From Lachnospiraceae bacterium (lineage in GTDB: Bacteria; Bacillota; Clostridia; Lachnospirales; Lachnospiraceae): 48,337 bases of DNA. This document shows positions 31,352 to 41,764 of this stretch, one piece after another. The notes beneath the pieces are model-generated. The model saw nothing but the letters and a program-made list of their open reading frames with translations, did not search any database and had not been told where the DNA came from. The DNA lies in the NCBI GenBank assembly GCA_910574715.1, contig CAJTCH010000040.1, positions 1 through 48,337 of the forward strand. The letters are read 5' to 3'. Every line of letters starts with the position of its first letter. The stretch's first letter is position 1. The position numbers were made by a program, and so were the translations under genes.

Positions 31352-31843
31352 ATGATAACTATTTCACAGATTATGGAAAAGATGATTGCATTTTCTAAAG
31401 GTAATCTTCATGACATCAATCACTTTATCCGCGTATGGACGTATGCGAGGACTATTGGAGAACTGGAATGTCTGGATGCTAATACGCAGTATATTCTTGA
31501 AATTGCAGCCATTATCCATGACATTGCCTGTCCATTGTGCCGTGAAAAATATGGCAATACCAACGGGAAATATCAGGAGACTGAGGGAATGACTATGGCA
31601 AGGGATTTCCTCAGTGATACTGGCTTGACGGCGGAACAGATTGACCGTGTGGCATTTCTTGTTGGCCATCATCACACGTATATCGACATCAGCGGAGCAG
31701 ACTATCAAATTCTAATGGAGGCGGACTATATTGCCAATGCCTCTGAAAATGGGTACAGCAAGGAGAAAATTGAAGATTTTATCAATAGAATCATGCGGAC
31801 GAACAGTGGAAAAGAATTGACACGACAGATATTCTGTATTTGA
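31352..31843 (+). CDS. HD-domain phosphohydrolase-like protein (copy 2)
   Basis: 163 residues, clearly paralogous to the protein at 2987-3490: same length, same FSKGNLHDINHF start, the same HDIACPLCREKYGNTNGK core, and the LVGHHHT metal motif. Identity looks to be near half, with the core almost unchanged. It lies directly after a nitrilase-fold gene instead of the vitamin B6 kinase. The paired HD genes may act on related metabolites. AGGGAGGCAGTTT gives a good ribosome site. Confidence 0.8.
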   Translation: MITISQIMEKMIAFSKGNLHDINHFIRVWTYARTIGELECLDANTQYILEIAAIIHDIACPLCREKYGNTNGKYQETEGMTMARDFLSDTGLTAEQIDRVAFLVGHHHTYIDISGADYQILMEADYIANASENGYSKEKIEDFINRIMRTNSGKELTRQIFCI

Positions 31844-32004
31844 CGAGAGTTCACATAACAGATTTAAACCCCAATCACGGTTTGCGTGAATAAATATCAT
31901 CCACCGTGTTATGGTCAGTTTCGGGTAAATCTGGTAAATTAACAGGCAGAAAGAGGCGCACCTTTCAGTTGAAGACATGAATAAAACGATATAGGAGAAT
32001 AACA

Positions 32005-33084
32005 ATGAAATTGAATATTGGAAATAAGCTCAGGTGTCTGCGCCATGAAAAAGATATTACCCAGGAAGAATTTGCTGAATTCCTTGGAGTTGCGTGCCAA
32101 TCCGTATCCCGCTGGGAAAATAGTATCTGCTATCCGGATATAGAACTGATACCGGTAATCGCCGAATTTTTCGGAGTCACAGTTGACAGCCTGATGGGCG
32201 TGGATGAAGCGGTGGAAAAGGAGAAGATTGCAGAGTATCTGGATCAATTTCAGGAAGCGGTCAGTCAGGGAAGAATATATGACTGTATCGCTGTTGCGAG
32301 AAAAGGGACGGCCGAATATCCCAATAATTTTGAATTGCTGAATAAGCTGATGTATGCGCTGTTCCTGGCAGGCGACAGTGACGGAAACATTCCGGAGTGG
32401 CAGGAAAATATGCAGAAGTATGACTCTGAGATCACGATGCTTGGGGAGCGGATCATGAAATACTGCCCCGATCAGGATATCCGGCTGGAGGCTGCAGGAA
32501 GGCTTGCGTTTAACCATTGTGAGATGGGGCGCAGGGAGATCGGAAGGGCGATCTATGAGACGCTGCCCTCCCAAAGATATTGCAGGGAAGCACAGATCTG
32601 GTGGGGATTAAATGAAGACGAAAGACTCCCGTTCGTTTACAGAAGGATACGGGAGAGCTATGAGGGGCTTTGCCACGGAATATATCTGCTTATTGACGAA
32701 AGGCTTCTTGAGGATGAAGAACTCCTGCAGGTATGCCGGAAAGCATTTGAGCTGGAGAAACTTATTTTTGACGGCGAAGCTCCTGCAGAATGGAGGACGG
32801 TGAAGCTTCACGGTGATATGGCTGCCGTGTTCACACGCCTGAAACGATTTGATCAGATGTACGAACAGTTAGAAGAGGCGGCAAGATCAGCCAGAACTTT
32901 TGATAACCGTCCGGAACGCAGATGTGTCTCATCATTGCTTTTAGGTGAAATGATCAGGGAAAAAACAGACTTTGAAACGGCTGATTCCAGACCTCTTAGC
33001 GAAATTATGAGGGATAAATGGCTGGCGGCGGAAGAGTTCGATGGTATTGACAGTCTGTTTGTGCAAAAGAGAGATTTATCATAA
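32005..33084 (+). CDS. XRE-family regulator with helical repeat domain
   Basis: 359 residues. HTH at 5-65: NKLRCLRHEKDITQEEFAEF, then ACQSVSRWENSICYPDIELI and TVDSLMGVDE. The rest is helical and TPR-like (CIAVARKGTAEYPNNFELLN, CPDQDIRLEAAGRLAFNHCE, FTRLKRFDQMYEQLEEAARS). Such stand-alone XRE/TPR regulators are common in Lachnospiraceae, often answering small peptides or metabolites. Target genes are unknown. It ends 32 nt before the leader of the aminotransferase. Confidence 0.85.
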   Translation: MKLNIGNKLRCLRHEKDITQEEFAEFLGVACQSVSRWENSICYPDIELIPVIAEFFGVTVDSLMGVDEAVEKEKIAEYLDQFQEAVSQGRIYDCIAVARKGTAEYPNNFELLNKLMYALFLAGDSDGNIPEWQENMQKYDSEITMLGERIMKYCPDQDIRLEAAGRLAFNHCEMGRREIGRAIYETLPSQRYCREAQIWWGLNEDERLPFVYRRIRESYEGLCHGIYLLIDERLLEDEELLQVCRKAFELEKLIFDGEAPAEWRTVKLHGDMAAVFTRLKRFDQMYEQLEEAARSARTFDNRPERRCVSSLLLGEMIREKTDFETADSRPLSEIMRDKWLAAEEFDGIDSLFVQKRDLS

Positions 33085-33115
33085 AATAAAAAGAGATTTT
33101 TGTGAATTTGTGCAA

Positions 33116-33236
33116 TTGATATTTGTGAAAAGAAGTGCTAGGATTCTAGTAAAGATGTTGTGAGAGCTCCGAACAACTGAAACAGTTTTTTTAGCAAAGA
33201 CGCTTATTTACCATAAAGGTAGGTAGGCGTTTTTTT
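33116..33236 (+). promoter_or_regulatory. Promoter and attenuator-like leader of the aminotransferase
   Basis: TTGATA (33116-33121) and TAGGAT (33139-33144) are 17 nt apart. The RNA would start near 33151 and contain two terminator-like hairpins: AACTG/CAGTT (33175-33187) with seven T, and a 13-bp stem with G-U pairs (33200-33212 with 33218-33230) with seven T. GTTG/CAAC earlier can pair too. It does not match a riboswitch class that I recognise. It may attenuate the gene at 33297. Confidence 0.5.
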
Positions 33237-33296
33237 ATTTGGTGAAATGAAAAATACAACAGAATCTAATTTGCTTAAGACGGGAGAGAGGACAAT

Positions 33297-34544
33297 ATGT
33301 TATTAAAAGAGGCAGGGTTAACCGCACAGGATATCAAGGACAAAGTGGACAAATACATGATTGAGACTTATGAAAGATTTGATTTTGTGGCAGAAACCGC
33401 GAAAGATATGTACGTCCGGAATGAGAAGGGCGAGAAATATCTTGATTTTTATGCGGGGATCGCGGTGAATTCTGTCGGCAACTGCAATCCGGCAGTTGTA
33501 GAGGCAGTCCGGGAACAGGCAGGGCAGATCATGCAGACCTTCAATTATCCATATACTGTTCCGCAGGCTCTTCTGGCGGAGAAGGTCTGCACCGCGACAG
33601 GAATGGATAAGATATTCTTCCAGAACAGCGGAACGGAAGCAAATGAAGCTATGATCAAGATGGCGAGAAAATACAGCGTTGAAAAATACGGCCCTGATAG
33701 ATATAATATCGTTACGGCGGCAAAATCGTTTCATGGAAGGACCTTTGGGGCGATGAGCGCGACGGGACAGCCGGACAACGCGTGCCAGATTGGGTTTGGG
33801 GATATGACGCCGGGCTTTACCTATGCAGAATATAATGATCTTGATGCATTTAAAGCCGCCTGTACTGAGAACACAGCCGCGGTTATGATTGAGCCGGTCC
33901 AGGGAGAAGGCGGAGTAAATCCGGCGGCGCCTGAATTTATGAGAGGGCTTCGCAAATTCTGCGATGAGAAGGATATATTGCTGCTGCTTGACGAGGTTCA
34001 GACCGGCTGGTGCAGAACAGGCGCGGTTATGAGTTATATGAATTACGGGATAAAACCGGATATCGTCTCCATGGCGAAGGCCATGGGAGGAGGCATGCCC
34101 ATCGGAGCAATCTGCGCAACGGCAGAAGTGGCAAAGGCATTTACAGCAGGGGCACATGGTTCGACCTTCGGAGGACATCCTGTCTGCTGCGCGGCGGCGC
34201 TGGCGGCAGTCACGGAACTGTTAGATAATGATCTGGCGGGAAATGCGAAGAAGATGGGAGAATATTTCATGGATCTGCTTAAGACGCTTCCGCATGTCAA
34301 AGAGGTACGGGGCCAGGGATTGCTGGTTGGCGTGGAATTTGAGGATGGGATCAGCAGTGTGGAGATCAAGCACGCCTGCTTTGAGAGGAAGCTTTTGCTT
34401 ACTGCAATCGGAACCAATATTATCCGTATGGTTCCGCCGCTTATCGTCACTGCGAAGGATTGTAAAAAGGCGTTTGAGATCATTGAGGACGCCGTCCATG
34501 AGGTATATCCTGCCAGGATGTTTAGAAAGCCGACTGCCGCTTAG
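33297..34544 (+). CDS. Class III aminotransferase (acetylornithine/GABA type)
   Basis: 415 residues. Family marks: LDFYAGIAVNSVGNCNPAVV, the PLP-phosphate loop QNSGTEANEAMIKMARKYS, KSFHGRTFGAMSATGQ, LLLDEVQTGWCRTG, and the PLP lysine in VSMAKAMGGGMPIGA. This is the ArgD/AstC-like branch, but no arginine genes are near, and GABA, ornithine or acetylornithine all remain possible. GGGAGAGAGGACAAT precedes the start. A GC-rich inverted repeat CGGCAGAC/GTCTGCCG follows at 34551-34588 without a T-run. Confidence 0.88.
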   Translation: MLLKEAGLTAQDIKDKVDKYMIETYERFDFVAETAKDMYVRNEKGEKYLDFYAGIAVNSVGNCNPAVVEAVREQAGQIMQTFNYPYTVPQALLAEKVCTATGMDKIFFQNSGTEANEAMIKMARKYSVEKYGPDRYNIVTAAKSFHGRTFGAMSATGQPDNACQIGFGDMTPGFTYAEYNDLDAFKAACTENTAAVMIEPVQGEGGVNPAAPEFMRGLRKFCDEKDILLLLDEVQTGWCRTGAVMSYMNYGIKPDIVSMAKAMGGGMPIGAICATAEVAKAFTAGAHGSTFGGHPVCCAAALAAVTELLDNDLAGNAKKMGEYFMDLLKTLPHVKEVRGQGLLVGVEFEDGISSVEIKHACFERKLLLTAIGTNIIRMVPPLIVTAKDCKKAFEIIEDAVHEVYPARMFRKPTAA

Positions 34545-34907
34545 AAAATCCGGCAGACTGTGGGAATGAGTTTTCGGACGGTCTGCCGAGGGAGAGGAGC
34601 GTAATAGGTCAAAAATTATAGAAGAAGCCTGGCGTGAGGTTTACAGTGATATCGTGGCACAGATGGGTTTCGCACTTTGCTTTAAAAATTAGCATATATT
34701 CTTGAAGGGTATCAGAAAGCCACAGTTTCAACGGTAAACTGTGGTTTTTCTTCGCACATCCCCGTGCAGAGGAAATATCAAGGCTTTTGGAGCCTGCATT
34801 TTGTCAAGAACATTTCATTACATAATTTAGACATTCTGTGACAGTGAGGTTGTCCTTTTACTATGAAATTGATATTATATAACATGCAGAAGAAAGTAGG
34901 TGAACAA
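34545..34907. other. Intergenic region with a terminator and a gene scrap
   Basis: Holds the inverted repeat at 34551-34588. At about 34606-34690 an open frame without a start encodes IIEEAWREVYSDIVAQMGFA, ending in LCFKN, which may be the tail of a lost gene. The clear terminator at 34720-34749 follows. Confidence 0.4.
34720..34749 (+). terminator. Intrinsic terminator
   Basis: CCACAGTTT (34720-34728) pairs perfectly with AAACTGTGG (34736-34744), 7-nt loop, followed by TTTTTC. It ends transcription after the aminotransferase region. Confidence 0.8.
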
Positions 34908-35042
34908 ATGATTAAATTCGCAATCTGCGATGATGAACCGATTATAATGCAGGAAATTTCAAACCAGCTTTCACAATACATGAATGGACGGAAGATTGCT
35001 TTTAAAAGAGAGGAATGGCTGATATGGATTATTTTAGCATAG
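34908..35042 (+). pseudogene. LytTR-type response regulator, N-terminal fragment
   Basis: The first 35 residues fit an AgrA/LytTR-like receiver (MIKFAICDDEPIIMQEISNQ, then LSQYMNG), with the acidic pocket present. The phospho-acceptor half and the LytTR DNA-binding domain are deleted; the frame stops at 35040-35042 inside the kinase start. A deletion has fused the regulator's start to the kinase gene's start. Confidence 0.7.
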
Positions 35043-36061
35043 GGCTTAATATTTTTTGCCTGATTGCCCAGGGCATTATGCACATCTGTTTTGCACCAGC
35101 CTTACCGGGAAAGAACAGAGGGCATATCATTTTGCCATATACATTTTCATTTCTTGCATTTTGGACTGGACTGCAAATAAGTTTTCTTTCCCGTGGGTCA
35201 TAGTGATTGGGATAGAGCTGCTTATTTTGTATGGGGTAAACCGTTTCATTCTGGGTAATCGTCCCTCTGCGTCCTGGGCTGCGGCAATTCTCGCGAATTA
35301 CATCTCCCAATTTTCCTTTGGGCTTATCAACTCGGTAGAGGCGGCGATATTTCCCCATGTAACGTCCCACTTACTTTTATATTCAATGATCATAACGGCA
35401 ACAGCGGTCTCCCTGATCATAAGTGCTGCCTGTTATACAATCGTAATAAAATCCATATCGCCGGAAGAAATTGGGCACATGACAAACATGGGATGCTTAT
35501 TGTTCCCTGTTCTGTTTTTCTTTACCGCTGAACTGTATATCATGCAGACCTCATACACAAAGATTTACTATGATGTTCTGTCTCCTGCCCTGCTGTTGGA
35601 ACATACTGCGTTGCTGTTTTTGCAAGCCCTAGGGCTGGGAGCTTTACTTTGTACCTTGTATGCCTATCGTCACTTATGCCGCAGTTTGCAGACCAAAACA
35701 GAAATGCAGTCTTTGCTCCAGGCAGTCCAGGCACAGAAAAAATATATTGCCGAGGCACAAATGCGCTATGAACAGACAAAAGCATTCCGCCACGATATTA
35801 AAAATCATCTTACTGTATTGAGCGCCCTGCTTAACAATAACGAACTGGAAGAGAGCAAAGTCTATCTGCAAAAGCTGAAAACGGTCTCAGCCACATTGTC
35901 ATTTCCTTGTCAGACGGGTAATCCAGTAGTGGATATTTTGCTGAGAGAGAAGATAAAGATGGCAAAAGCGGATGGAATTGCAGTCGAGGTTTCATTGCTC
36001 CTTCCAAACCCCTGCAAAATAGATGATTTTGATTTGTGTGTGATTTTTGCCAATGCTTTGG
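35024..36061 (+). pseudogene. GHKL (AgrC/VirS-like) sensor kinase, frameshifted and truncated
   Basis: It starts as MDYFSIGLNIFCLIAQGIMH in one frame, and about 35095 continues in another as LTGKEQRAYHFAIYIFISC. Five or six membrane segments follow, then the phospho-His region KAFRHDIKNHLTVLSALLNN. The catalytic ATP-binding domain begins with DDFDLCVIFANAL and is then cut at about 36061, where the N-box DNA residues should come, by a transposase sequence. Three lesions (partner fused, frameshift, insertion) leave no functional quorum-type system. Confidence 0.75.
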
Positions 36062-37178
36062 TGGTACTCTGCGGATTTTATCTGGTGATGAAAAACTTAA
36101 GGAAATGCCGCATTGTGATACTCTGAACTATTATCTGGAGAAATTGTCTCCCAAGTGTCTGGCAGATGTAAGAAAACATATGGTAAAGAGCCTGATCCGG
36201 ATGAAAAGTTTTAACCGTGCAAGACTAATGGGGAAATATTGGAGAATTATTATTGACGGGACAGGACTGTTCTATTTCAAGGAAAAGCATTGCGGGAACT
36301 GCCTTGTAACGACAATTACCCGTGAAGAGGACGGGAAGGAAATAAAGGTAAAACGTTATTATCATAAGGTTCTTGAAGCAAAGCTGGTATTGTCTGCGGA
36401 CATAATGATAAGTCTGGATACAGAATTTATAGAAAACGAAAATGAGGAAGTATCGAAGAATGATTGTGAGATCAATGCAGCAAAAAGACTATTAGAAAGA
36501 CTGAGGAAGGATTACCCGAAACTGCCCATCTGTTTGCAAGGGGATGCTTTATATGCAGCGGAATCGATCATGAAGATCTGTAATAAGAATCATTGGAAGT
36601 ATATCCTGACCCAGAAGGAAACACGGCAAAAAGTACTGGCAGAGAGTTACGAGTGGATACAGAAAAGCGGTGGGGCAAGGAAAGTGGGGAGAATAGGAAG
36701 AGAGAGTGGGGATGGAGAATATATCAACCATGTGGAAGATGTGGCGGGAAAAGAAGAGACCGCAAATATGTACCGATATTGGTATGAAGCAGAAAAGGAA
36801 GATGGAGAGACAGAGATCCATGAATACCAATGGATCACAAATATAGAACTGACAGAGCGGAACCTGGAAGAGATGATAGAAGCGGGGCGCGGACGCTGGA
36901 GAATCGAGAATGAAGGATTCAATAACCAGAAAAACGGGATTTATGACATTGAACATTTAAACAGCAGAGACAGCAATGCCATGAAGAATCATTACCTGAT
37001 CACCCAGATAGCAGATATAGTGATGCAGCTTTATCTGTCATGGAGTCCGCTGATAAAGGACATAAACCAAAGTATAAAAAATACATCTTCAAGATTGCTG
37101 GAAAGTTTTCGAAGACAGCCAGTAACGAATGAAGATGTATCGTATATCAAGAGATATACAACAATATATCTCGAATAG
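36062..37178 (+). mobile_element. Transposase remnant (DDE type), 5'-truncated
   Basis: About 370 residues of a DDE transposase: MPHCDTLNYYLEKLSPKCLA, then YWRIIIDGTGLFYFKEKHC with the first Asp, LPICLQGDALYAAESI with the second, and RGRWRIENEGFNNQKNGIYD with the final Glu. All three catalytic residues appear to survive. Homologues of this ISNCY-like group have some 60-70 more N-terminal residues with a Met start; here the frame enters from the broken kinase gene. Terminal inverted repeats were not identified. It is probably inactive because its start is lost. Confidence 0.7.
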
Positions 37179-37393
37179 CAAGATTATTATACAACAGGTG
37201 GTGATGGAATGAAATAGGAAATTGAAAAAATATCCACATTTTAAGTTTAGACAGGGGAAGTCCACCATATGAATGTGGATAACTTTCCGAGAAAACAGGA
37301 TAAATGTGGAATTAAGCAATGTCATTGAAAAGCATTGCAGGAGGATTCGATTTTAAAAATTCATTCTTCAGAGCTGGACGCAAAAATATGTAG

Positions 37394-37422
37394 TTGACTT
37401 TTAGAAAATATTGTGCTATAGT
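37394..37422 (+). promoter_or_regulatory. Sigma-A promoter of the trp operon
   Basis: TTGACT (37394-37399) and TATAGT (37417-37422) are 17 nt apart. Transcription would begin near 37429, exactly ahead of the T-box leader. Confidence 0.8.
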
Positions 37423-37429
37423 TTAAAAC

Positions 37430-37747
37430 GATTTAATAATTTAATACTTCAAACCGTTGAAGCGGAGATAACGGCAATGATGCCTTTACAGAGAGTCCGG
37501 GATGCTGAGAGCCGGGTGAGAAACAAGTTGTCAAATGGACCGCGGAGAGCGCAGTCAAATGGGGAGTTCCCAGAGTATTCTGCGACGTTGCAGGCAGACG
37601 TCATATGCCGGGGATATGCTGGTATCCTGCTAAGTGCACGGCTCATGCCGTGAATCAAGGTGGCACCGCGGATAGCGTTGTACATTTAGATGATGTACTT
37701 TATTCGTCCTTGACAGATTCTATGATTCTGTCAGGGGCGTTTTTTTA
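37430..37747 (+). promoter_or_regulatory. T-box riboswitch, tryptophan-specific
   Basis: Stem I has the AGAGAG and GCTGAGAGCC marks at about 37480-37515. The specifier candidate TGG (37536-37538) sits in AAATGGACCGC, where CCGC pairs with GCGG near 37461. The T-box sequence AAGGTGGCACCGCG is at 37657-37670, and its TGGC pairs with a tRNA GCCA end, as fits the G73 of Firmicutes tRNA-Trp. The terminator is 37705-37717 with 37727-37739 plus eight T. Uncharged tRNA-Trp would allow read-through into trpE. A second TGG in TCAAATGGGG at about 37555 is the alternative specifier. Confidence 0.9.
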
Positions 37748-37826
37748 TGATACGGAGAACTTTGTATTCTGAAATCCTTTGGCAGAAGTGAAGCCAAAAA
37801 GGTTTATTTTTTAGGGAGGCAGACAG

Positions 37827-39286
37827 ATGGAAATTTTACCACACATAAGTGAGATCAGGGAGCTTGCAGCAACAGGCAGATATAATGTGGCGCCGGTAAG
37901 CTGTGAGATGTTATCTGACTTTACCACACCGATCGAGACGCTGAGGATACTGAAAAACGTATCTGCCCATTGTTATCTGCTTGAGTCAGCGCAGCCTGAT
38001 GACAAATGGGGGCGGTATACGTTCCTGGGATTTGATCCTAAGATGGAGATTACCTGCATTGACGGTGAGATGAAAGCAGGCAATCTGAAGGTAAAGACGG
38101 ATCGGCCGTCGGATTACCTGCGTCAGATCCTTGCTGATTATAAGAGTCCCCGTTTTGATTATCTTCCGTCCTTTACGGGGGGGCTTGTAGGATATTTTTC
38201 TTACGATTATCTGGGATACAGCGAACCGGCCGTGCGTTGCCGGGTGAAGGATACCGAAGCCTTCAAAGATGTTGACCTGATGCTGTTTGACAAGGTCATT
38301 GCTTTTGATCATGTCAGGCAGAAGATCATTCTGATTGTGAATATGCGGCTCTCCGCTTCAGAAGCCGGTTACAATAAAGCAGTAATGGAGATAAAGCAGC
38401 TTGCGGATCTTCTCCGTAACGGCACAAAGAAAAAGGAACCGGGAGGCAGGCTGACCGGGGATGTGACGCCGCTGTTTAGCAGGGAACAGTTCTGCGGCAT
38501 GGTTGAAAAGGCAAAGAGCCATATCCGCGAGGGGGACATCTTCCAGATCGTGCTCTCCAACCGCCTGTCGGCGCCCTTTGAAGGCAGCCTTCTTAACACT
38601 TACCGGGTGCTGCGCACGATCAACCCGTCTCCGTATATGTTCTATTTCTCAGGTACGGATGTTGAGGTTGCGGGAGCGTCGCCGGAAACCCTTGTAAAGC
38701 TGGAAAACGGCGTTCTCCACACATTTCCCCTTGCAGGCACCAGGCCGAGAGGAAAAACGGAGGAAGAAGACCGGGCATTGGAGGCGGAACTTCTTGCAGA
38801 CGAAAAAGAGCTTGCCGAACACAACATGCTTGTGGATCTTGGACGGAACGATCTCGGCAAGATCAGCCGATTTGGAACAGTACGGGTGGAAAAGCTGCAT
38901 TCTATCGAGCGGTTTTCCCATGTGATGCACATCGGTTCTACGGTCCGCGGTGAGATCGGTGATGATTACGACGCCCTGGATGCTATCGAAGCGGTGCTTC
39001 CGGCGGGCACACTTTCCGGCGCCCCAAAGATCCGGGCCTGTCAGCTGATCGGAGAACTGGAGGACAACAAGCGCGGCATCTACGGCGGCGCCGTCGGTTA
39101 TATTGACTTTACCGGCAATATGGATACCTGTATCGCTATCCGCATTGCTTATAAGAAAAACGGCAGTGTATTTGTGAGGAGCGGAGCCGGGATTGTTGCG
39201 GACTCTGTTCCTGAGAAAGAATTTGAGGAGTGTTTGAACAAAGCGAAGTCTTCTCTTAGAGCATTGGAGCTTGCACAGGAGGATGA

Positions 39287-39290
<4 letters not shown>
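37827..39290 (+). CDS. trpE: Anthranilate synthase component I
   Basis: 487 residues. Makes anthranilate from chorismate with TrpG ammonia. The tryptophan feedback site LLES is present near residue 52 (CYLLESAQPDDKWGRYTFLG). The chorismate-binding domain shows GDIFQIVLSNRLSAPFEG, FPLAGTRPRGKTEEED, DLGRNDLGKI, SGAPKIRACQL and SGAGIVADSVPEKEF. GGGAGGCAGACAG precedes the ATG. Its stop overlaps the trpG start. Confidence 0.97.
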
Positions 39291-39859
<569 letters not shown>

Positions 39860-39862
39860 GCA

Positions 39863-40966
39863 ATGATCAAAGAAGCAATCGTCAAAATCGTAAACAAAGA
39901 AGACCTGACTTACAACGAGGCATACACCGTCATGAATGAGATCATGAACGGCGAGACGACGCCTACACAAAACGCCGCTTTTCTCGCGGCGCTCTCCACC
40001 AAGAGCGCCAGGGCCGAGACGACCGACGAGATCGCAGGCTGTGCCGCCGCTATGCGCTCGCACGCCACCAGAGTAGAGACGGATATGGAACTGTTTGAGA
40101 TTGTCGGCACCGACGGGGATAATGCGCATAGCTTTAATATTTCCACGACTTCCGCGCTTGTGGCGGCGGCAGGCGGAATGAAAGTGGCCAAACACGGCAA
40201 CCGCGCCGCCTCCTCCCAGTGCGGGACGGCGGACTGCCTGGAAGCCCTTGGGGTGAATATTCGGCAAAGCCCTGACAAATGTATAGAACTTCTGAAAGAA
40301 GTAGGCATGTGTTTCTTCTTTGCCCAGGAGTACCATACGTCCATGAAGTACGTGGGCGCCATCCGTAAGGAACTTGGATTCCGCACCGTGTTCAATATCC
40401 TGGGGCCCCTGACCAATCCCGGCACGCCGTCGATGCAGCTTCTTGGCGTCTATGACGACTATCTGGTGGAACCGCTGGCGCAGGTGCTGATCAATCTGGG
40501 GATCAAGCGTGGCATGGTAGTGTACGGTCAGGATAAATTGGATGAGATCTCCATGAGCGCGCCTACCAAGATATGTGAGATCCGCGACGGATGGTTCAAA
40601 TCCTCCGTGGTCACACCGGAAGACTTCGGGTTTGAACGCTGCACGAAAGAGGAGCTGCGGGGCGGTACGCCGGAAGAAAATGCGAAGATCGTCCTCGCCA
40701 TCTTAAACGGCGAAAAGGGACCCAAAAGAAACGCTGTGTTGATGAATGCCGGCGCTGCGCTCTATATCGGCAAAAAGGCAGACAGCATGAGAGACGGCAT
40801 CGCGCTTGCCGCAGAGCTCATCGATTCCGGGAAGGCGCTTGACACGCTCAAAAAGTTCATCGAGGTCAGCAACCGTCCGCAGGATGCTTCGGAAACGCCG
40901 ATCTTAAATTGTCCGGGAGGCGCTTCGGAAACGCAGACTGCAGATATGACGGAGGCGGAGTCATGA
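39863..40966 (+). CDS. trpD: Anthranilate phosphoribosyltransferase
   Basis: 367 residues. Adds phosphoribosyl from PRPP to anthranilate. The PRPP loop reads [17 protein letters not shown], a variant of the usual [20 protein letters not shown] and [10 protein letters not shown] are standard. The C-terminal extension of about 25 residues ([20 protein letters not shown]) is unusual and of low complexity, with two ASET repeats. GGAGATATGAGCA precedes the start, 3 nt after trpG. The trpC start overlaps the stop (ATGA). Confidence 0.96.
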   Translation: MIKEAIVKIVNKEDLTYNEAYTVMNEIMNGETTPTQNAAFLAALSTKSARAETTDEIAGCAAAMRSHATRVETDMELFEIVGTDGDNAHSFNISTTSALVAAAGGMKVAKHGNRAASSQCGTADCLEALGVNIRQSPDKCIELLKEVGMCFFFAQEYHTSMKYVGAIRKELGFRTVFNILGPLTNPGTPSMQLLGVYDDYLVEPLAQVLINLGIKRGMVVYGQDKLDEISMSAPTKICEIRDGWFKSSVVTPEDFGFERCTKEELRGGTPEENAKIVLAILNGEKGPKRNAVLMNAGAALYIGKKADSMRDGIALAAELIDSGKALDTLKKFIEVSNRPQDASETPILNCPGGASETQTADMTEAES

Positions 40967-41763
40967 CAATCTTAGACCAGCTTGCAGAACATGCCAGGGA
41001 GCGGGTGAAGGAAGCACGGAAGAAAGTGCCTTTTGAAGGACTGAAAGAACAGTCCATGTCACTGACAGGAACGGCAAGAGAACGCTTTGCGTTTGAAAAC
41101 GCGCTGAAAAAGCCGGGGCTCTCTTTTATCTGCGAATGTAAAAAGGCTTCCCCGTCCAAAGGGCTGATTGCCCCGGATTTTCCGTATGTCCGGATTGCCG
41201 GGGAATATGAGGAGGCAGGGGCGGACTGCATCTCCGTCCTTACCGAACCCAAATGGTTTCTGGGCAGTGAGAGATATCTCCGGGAGATTGCAGATGCCGT
41301 GAAGATTCCCTGCCTCCGCAAAGACTTTACGGTGGATGATTATATGATCTACGAGGCAAAGGTGTTAGGAGCATCGGCTGTGCTGCTGATCTGTTCTATT
41401 CTGGAAGAAGAACAGATGGCAGAATATATCGGCATTTGTGACGAGCTTGGCCTGTCCGCCCTTGCGGAGGCCCATGATGAAACCGAAGTGGAGATGGCTC
41501 TCCGGGCAGGGGCGAGGATGATCGGAGTCAATAACCGTAACTTGAAGGATTTTTCCGTGGACACGGCTAACAGCAGAAGGCTTCGGAAATTGATTCCGCA
41601 GGATGTACTGTTCGTTTCCGAGAGCGGCGTCCATAGCGCGGATGATGTGGCGGCGCTTTCGGAGATTGGCGCCGATGCGGTGCTGGTGGGAGAGGCTTTG
41701 ATGAGGGCGGTTGATAAAAAAGCAAGGCTGCGGGAACTGCGGGTGTATGATGGCAAGGATTAA
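40963..41763 (+). CDS. trpC: Indole-3-glycerol phosphate synthase
   Basis: 266 residues. The barrel motifs are [15 protein letters not shown] with catalytic Lys, [61 protein letters not shown] and [10 protein letters not shown]. The start at 40963 overlaps the trpD stop with GGAGGCGGAG upstream. The 3' end contains the start of a 15-bp near-repeat shared with trpF. Confidence 0.95.
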   Translation: MTILDQLAEHARERVKEARKKVPFEGLKEQSMSLTGTARERFAFENALKKPGLSFICECKKASPSKGLIAPDFPYVRIAGEYEEAGADCISVLTEPKWFLGSERYLREIADAVKIPCLRKDFTVDDYMIYEAKVLGASAVLLICSILEEEQMAEYIGICDELGLSALAEAHDETEVEMALRAGARMIGVNNRNLKDFSVDTANSRRLRKLIPQDVLFVSESGVHSADDVAALSEIGADAVLVGEALMRAVDKKARLRELRVYDGKD

Positions 41764-41764
41764 G

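Noticed and set aside
33151..33240. Cyclic-di-GMP or T-box riboswitch in the aminotransferase leader
   Set aside because: GGTAGGTAG resembles a stretch of the cyclic-di-GMP-I class, but it is just the 3' arm of the terminator stem and the other conserved parts are missing. There is no T-box sequence.
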